Assembly (NCBI RefSeq): GCF_016107305.1
Contig: NZ_RCVR01000006.1
Coordinates: 62,001-126,000, forward strand
From: Roseomonas sp. KE2513
GTDB taxonomy: Bacteria; Pseudomonadota; Alphaproteobacteria; Acetobacterales; Acetobacteraceae
DNA length: 64,000 nucleotides
Direction of reading: 5' to 3'
Positions 60,691-64,000 of the stretch are shown piece by piece. The notes under the pieces are model-generated. The model worked only from the letters and a program-made list of their open reading frames with translations, was not told the origin of the DNA and made no database searches. A program made the position numbers and the translations under genes. How positions within the stretch are numbered: position 1 is the first letter of the stretch; each line of letters begins with the position of its first letter.

Positions 60691-61590
60691 GTGTTCGGCA
60701 TGAACCGGCATCTCGAGGCCTTCCTTGAGGTGCTGATGGCCGAGCGCGGCGCGGCCCGCAACACGGTGGAGGCCTATCGGGCGGACCTCGAGGACGCGAT
60801 CGGCTACGCCGCGCGCCGCGCGGGGGAGGCGGCCGAGGCGATGAGCGCCGCAACCCTCTCGGCCTATATCGGGGGGCTGACGGATGCGGGGTTCTCTCCC
60901 CGCACCGCCGCCCGCCGCCTCTCGGCGCTCCGCCAGTTCCACCGCTTCCTGGCGCGCCAGGGCCTGCGCGCCGATGACCCCACCGAGACGCTGGACAGCC
61001 CGGCCAAGCCCGCCCTGCTGCCCCACCCGCTGCGCGAGGAGGAGGTGGAGCGGCTGATCGCCGCTGCCGCCCGCCTGCCGGCCCGGCGGGCGCCGCTCGC
61101 GGTCGCGGTCTGCGAGCTGCTCTACTGCTCGGGCCTTCGGGCGAGCGAGCTGGTGGAACTGCCGGTGACGGCGCTGCGGGAGGATTCCCCCCTCGTCGTC
61201 GTCCGCGGCAAGGGCGGCAAGGAACGGCTGGTGCCGATCAGCGCCCGCGCGCGGGAGGCGGTGGCGGCCGCGCGGGCGGGCGCCAAGGGGGCGGAGACCT
61301 CCCGCTGGCTCTTTCCCTCCCGCGGGTCATCGGGCCATCTCACGCGCCAGACCCTCAACAACCTGATCGAGGAGGCGGCGCTGGCGGCCGGGATCGAGCC
61401 GGCGCGGGTTTCGCCCCACGTCCTCCGCCACTCCTTCGCCTCGCACCTGCTGGGGCGCGGGGCTGACCTGCGGACGCTGCAGGTGCTGCTCGGCCATGCC
61501 GATATCGCCACCACCCAGATTTACACCCAGGTGCTGGAGGAACGGCTGCGCGCCCTGGTGGAGGAGCACCACCCGCTGGCGCGGGCCTGA
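60691..61590 (+). CDS. xerD: Tyrosine site-specific recombinase XerD
   Basis: This 299-residue protein has an N-terminal SAM-like core-binding domain (about 5-95) and a C-terminal catalytic domain with the residues in order: Arg in YCSGLRASELVEL, Lys in RGKGGKERLVP, His-x-x-Arg in SPHVLRHSFASHLL, His in LLGHADIATTQ and the Tyr nucleophile in TQIYTQV. With XerC it resolves chromosome dimers at dif. XerD is favoured over XerC by the aroK-aroB neighbourhood. The start is GTG 60691 or ATG 60700. Confidence 0.92.
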   Translation: MFGMNRHLEAFLEVLMAERGAARNTVEAYRADLEDAIGYAARRAGEAAEAMSAATLSAYIGGLTDAGFSPRTAARRLSALRQFHRFLARQGLRADDPTETLDSPAKPALLPHPLREEEVERLIAAAARLPARRAPLAVAVCELLYCSGLRASELVELPVTALREDSPLVVVRGKGGKERLVPISARAREAVAAARAGAKGAETSRWLFPSRGSSGHLTRQTLNNLIEEAALAAGIEPARVSPHVLRHSFASHLLGRGADLRTLQVLLGHADIATTQIYTQVLEERLRALVEEHHPLARA

Positions 61591-61600
61591 GCGCGGCCCC

Positions 61601-62518
61601 TCATCGCTCCCAGGGAGGGACGGGGCCGAGGCGCTGGACGAGGAGGTCCGTCAGAGCCCGCACCCGCGCCGGCGTGGCGACGCTGTCGGGGAAGACCAGC
61701 CAGATGCCAAGCCTTTCCGGCACGCCGACCGCCGGCGGCAGCGCGACGAGTTCGCCTCGGCGCAGGTGCTCGCCCACGTCCCAGGTGGAGTGCAACCCGA
61801 TGCCGAGGCCCGCGAGGCAGGCCTCCCGTAGTGCCTCGTTGCTACTGCTGACCATGCGCGGTGACAGTCTGGCGCGCTGGGCCGGGCCGCCGACTTCCGG
61901 CAGCAGCATCCAGGCCTCCACCCCGTGCAGCACCAGTGCATCGTGCGCGGCCAGCGCCGCGCGGCTGGCCGGCACCCCACGCCGCGCCAGGTAGGCGGGC
62001 GCCGCGCAGAGAACGCGGTTGTTGTGGGCGAGCCGCCGCGCGACGAGCGTCTGGCCGGAGAGCGGCGCGATCCGCACCCCTGCGTCGCAGCCGGTAGCGA
62101 CGAGGTCGAGCTGCGTGTCGGTGAGCAGCAGGTCGAGCCGCAACTCCGTATGGTTGGAGAGAAGCTCGGCCAGCAGGGGCGCCAGGACCTTGCGGCCGAA
62201 GGTGGCGGGCGCCGTGAGCCGAAGCGTGCCGGAGAGCGCCGCCGAGCCGCCGGGCAGCGCCGCCTCGGCCTCCATCGCCGCCGCGAGAACTCGCTCAGCA
62301 TGGGGCAGGAAGGCCTCACCCTCCGGCGTTGGGCGCAGCCGGCGCGTGGTTCGGGCAAAGAGCCGCAAGCCCAGCCGCTTCTCCATGACTGCCAGCCGGC
62401 GGCTTGCCGCGGCCGGGGTTAGCCCGAGCGCCCCGGCGGCGGCCGAAAGGCTGCCTGCCCGCGCCACGTGCTGGACAAGGCGGAGATCGAGAAGGTCAAA
62501 GGGTGGATTACTGACCAT
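61601..62518 (-). CDS. LysR family transcriptional regulator
   Basis: This 305-residue protein has an N-terminal winged helix-turn-helix (DLRLVQHVARAGSLSAAAGA, TPAAASRRLAVMEKRLGLRL; about 10-60) and a substrate-binding effector domain (about 90-300). It is divergently transcribed from the alcohol dehydrogenase gene, the classical LysR arrangement, so that gene is the likely target. A perfect 10-base inverted repeat begins 2 bases upstream of its ATG, suggesting autoregulation. No clear ribosome site is seen. Confidence 0.92.
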   Translation of the reverse strand: MVSNPPFDLLDLRLVQHVARAGSLSAAAGALGLTPAAASRRLAVMEKRLGLRLFARTTRRLRPTPEGEAFLPHAERVLAAAMEAEAALPGGSAALSGTLRLTAPATFGRKVLAPLLAELLSNHTELRLDLLLTDTQLDLVATGCDAGVRIAPLSGQTLVARRLAHNNRVLCAAPAYLARRGVPASRAALAAHDALVLHGVEAWMLLPEVGGPAQRARLSPRMVSSSNEALREACLAGLGIGLHSTWDVGEHLRRGELVALPPAVGVPERLGIWLVFPDSVATPARVRALTDLLVQRLGPVPPWER

Positions 62519-62519
62519 T

Positions 62520-62557
62520 CATTGAAAATGTTTTCCCTGCCGAGCCGATTTTCAATG
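62520..62557. promoter_or_regulatory. Candidate LysR operator between the regulator and the dehydrogenase
   Basis: Perfect 10-base arms CATTGAAAAT (62520-62529) and ATTTTCAATG (62548-62557) flank 18 bases. The arms are AT-rich in GC-rich DNA and lie in the divergent spacer directly beside the lysR start, 113 bases from the dehydrogenase ATG. Confidence 0.65.
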
Positions 62558-62670
62558 GCGGCAGGAGGATGCATCTCACCGGTATTCGGGGGGGACGCAG
62601 CCCATTGTGGCAGGTGCCCTTCCGCACGCCGGAGCGGTGCCATGGCCCGCGCCGAAAGGAGACCGAGAGC

Positions 62671-63711
62671 ATGAGAGCCGTTGCCTACACCCACAGCCTG
62701 CCATCGAGCGACCCTGCGGCGCTCCAGGACATGACGCTGCCCGACCCGCCCGCTCCCACGGGCCGCGACCTGCTGGTGGAGGTGCGTGCCGTCTCGGTGA
62801 ATCCGGTGGACGCCAAGGTGCGGGCGCGCACCGATCCGGCTGGCACGCCCAAGCTGCTCGGCTACGACGCCGCCGGGATGGTACGCGCAGTGGGTCCTGA
62901 GGCGACCCTGTTCCGACCGGGCGACGCCGTCTTCTACGCCGGCGACATCACCCGCCCCGGTACGGATGCCGAACTGCACCTCGTGGACGAGCGGATCGTC
63001 GGGCCCAAGCCCGTGGCCCTGTCCTTCGCCGAGGCCGCGGCCGTACCGCTGACCGCCATTACCGCCTGGGAGGCCCTGTTCGACCGCCTGGGTATCCCGC
63101 GCGACAGGACCTCGCCCGGCGACGCGCCGCGCGAGGAGGCGGTGATGATCATTGGCGGTGCAGGCGGCGTCGGCTCTATCGCCGTGCAGCTTGCCCGCCA
63201 GCTGACGGGCCTGCGCGTGGTGGCGACCGCCAGCCGGCCGGAGACGATGGGCTGGGCGCGCGACATGGGCGCCCACAGCGTGCTGGACCACGGTGGCGAC
63301 CTCGTCGCGCAGGTGAAGGCGCTGGGTGTGCCGGTGCGCTACGTCTTCGTCACCACGCACACCGAGGCCCACTGGAACGCAATCTGCGAGATCGTGGCTC
63401 CCCAGGGCGCGATCTGCCTCATCGATGACCCGAAGACGCCGCCCGACGTGATGAAGCTGAAGAGCAAGGCGGCCTCCCTGCACTGGGAGTTCATGTTCGC
63501 CCGCCCCATGCACCACACCACTGACATGGAGGAGCAGAACCGGCTGCTGGCAGAGGTTAGCCGGATGCTTGATGGGGGCACGCTTAGGACCACCCTGGCG
63601 GAGCATTTCGGCACCATCGATGCCGTCAACCTGCGCCGCGCACATGCCGCGGTGGAGAGCGGAAAGGCGCGCGGCAAGATCGTGCTGGAGGGCTTCGGCG
63701 CGGGCAGCTGA
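62671..63711 (+). CDS. Zinc-binding-type alcohol dehydrogenase / quinone oxidoreductase (MDR superfamily)
   Basis: This 346-residue protein begins MRAVAYTHSLPSSDPAALQD and has VSVNPVDAKVRARTDP, LGYDAAGMVRAVG, a cofactor motif VMIIGGAGGVGSIAVQLARQ (about 150-168) and a late VESGKARGKIVLEG. The pattern matches the ZADH/quinone-oxidoreductase branch, which often lacks the zinc ligands; I see no typical zinc Cys set. An AAGGAG site precedes ATG 62671. Likely controlled by the divergent LysR regulator. Confidence 0.9.
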   Translation: MRAVAYTHSLPSSDPAALQDMTLPDPPAPTGRDLLVEVRAVSVNPVDAKVRARTDPAGTPKLLGYDAAGMVRAVGPEATLFRPGDAVFYAGDITRPGTDAELHLVDERIVGPKPVALSFAEAAAVPLTAITAWEALFDRLGIPRDRTSPGDAPREEAVMIIGGAGGVGSIAVQLARQLTGLRVVATASRPETMGWARDMGAHSVLDHGGDLVAQVKALGVPVRYVFVTTHTEAHWNAICEIVAPQGAICLIDDPKTPPDVMKLKSKAASLHWEFMFARPMHHTTDMEEQNRLLAEVSRMLDGGTLRTTLAEHFGTIDAVNLRRAHAAVESGKARGKIVLEGFGAGS

Positions 63712-63733
63712 CGTGAGGTGCCCCGGGCTGGCC

Positions 63734-64000
63734 TCAGCGCCCGCCCGCGACGGGGATGAGCGCGCCCGTGAGGTAGGGCGCCTCGCCCGAGAGCAGCCAG
63801 AGAATGGCTTCCGCGCATTCCTCCGCCGTGCCGATCCGCCCAGCCGGCACGGTGGGGGCCAGCTGCGCCAGGCGGTCGCCTAGCCCGGCCGTGGCGTGGA
63901 TCTCGGTGTCGATCAGGCCGGGCATCAGGGCGTTCACCCTGATGCCCTCGGGCGCCAGCTCCCGTGACAGGCCGATGGTCAGGCTGTTCACCGCACCCTT
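63734..64000 (-). CDS. Short-chain dehydrogenase/reductase (C-terminal fragment)
   Basis: The frame stays open to the right edge and reads KGAVNSLTIGLSREL at its start, followed by GIRVNALMPGLIDTEIH, GTAEECAEAILWLLS and LTGALIPVAGG. This is the C-terminal third of an SDR of the 3-oxoacyl-ACP-reductase type; the active-site Lys is in KGAVNS. The N-terminus lies outside the window. It converges with the alcohol dehydrogenase 22 bases away. Confidence 0.85.
   Translation of the reverse strand, partial: KGAVNSLTIGLSRELAPEGIRVNALMPGLIDTEIHATAGLGDRLAQLAPTVPAGRIGTAEECAEAILWLLSGEAPYLTGALIPVAGGR

Noticed and set aside
1-64000. CRISPR array, insertion sequence or rRNA
   Set aside because: No regularly spaced repeats, transposase motifs or rRNA sequence were found on either strand.

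Overview
The window is very GC-rich, densely packed chromosomal DNA from an alphaproteobacterium. The gene content suggests a free-living aerobic Acetobacteraceae member of the Roseomonas type. Support for this includes aerobic cobaltochelatase cobS/cobT next to a J-domain gene, bolA and rpmB; a fused aroK-aroB beside xerD; a hybrid MaeB malic enzyme; a Bug-type (TctC) solute receptor; and MotA/MotB stator genes. The taxonomic call is inference from gene content, not from a marker-gene comparison.

Layout. 1-10,000 is housekeeping on the minus strand (motB-motA, rph-rdgB, mutS-glnD), with hrcA and a small membrane protein on the plus strand. 10,100-18,600 is metabolism and uptake: two orphan oligopeptide-type binding proteins, maeB, an M20 peptidase and an omega-aminotransferase. 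18,600-20,080 holds a holin-like/GH108 lysis-type gene with its own promoter and palindrome, followed by tRNA-Arg(CCG). 20,160-40,950 is a large surface-polysaccharide region. It holds a XrtA-type O-antigen ligase, acyltransferases, four recognisable glycosyltransferases, an asparagine-synthase-type amidotransferase, a Wzx-type flippase, and a tightly coupled sub-operon (33,604-38,108) of nucleotidyltransferase, flippase-like/kinase fusion, HAD phosphatase, GtrA and GT2. It ends in an OpgC acyltransferase flanked by two SGNH proteins, one of which has lost its catalytic residues. 40,969-50,450 is mixed (ABC-2 permease, histidine phosphatase, SYLF protein, TctC receptor, class II aldolase, two SDRs, a DUF4743 Nudix protein, an Atm1-type exporter). 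50,480-58,080 is the rpmB-cobT-cobS-J-domain-bolA neighbourhood. 58,080-64,000 contains a DUF2889 gene, the aroKB fusion, xerD, a LysR/alcohol-dehydrogenase divergent pair and a partial SDR.

How the genes work together. The polysaccharide region looks like a Wzx/Wzy-type assembly line: activated precursors are made and transferred by cytoplasmic enzymes, flipped by Wzx and GtrA/LPG-synthase-like proteins, polymerised or ligated by the O-antigen-ligase protein, and decorated with acyl groups outside the membrane. The cob genes form the cobalt-insertion complex for B12. The remainder is ordinary core metabolism.

The most unusual items are the kinase/flippase fusion operon, the single-gene holin-like/endolysin with an embedded operator, the 25-26-residue tryptophan repeat on the ligase tail, the SGNH pseudoenzyme beside OpgC, and a dispersed hairpin plus ATCTTTTTCTT element downstream of two unrelated genes. 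No rRNA, CRISPR array, insertion sequence or complete prophage was seen.
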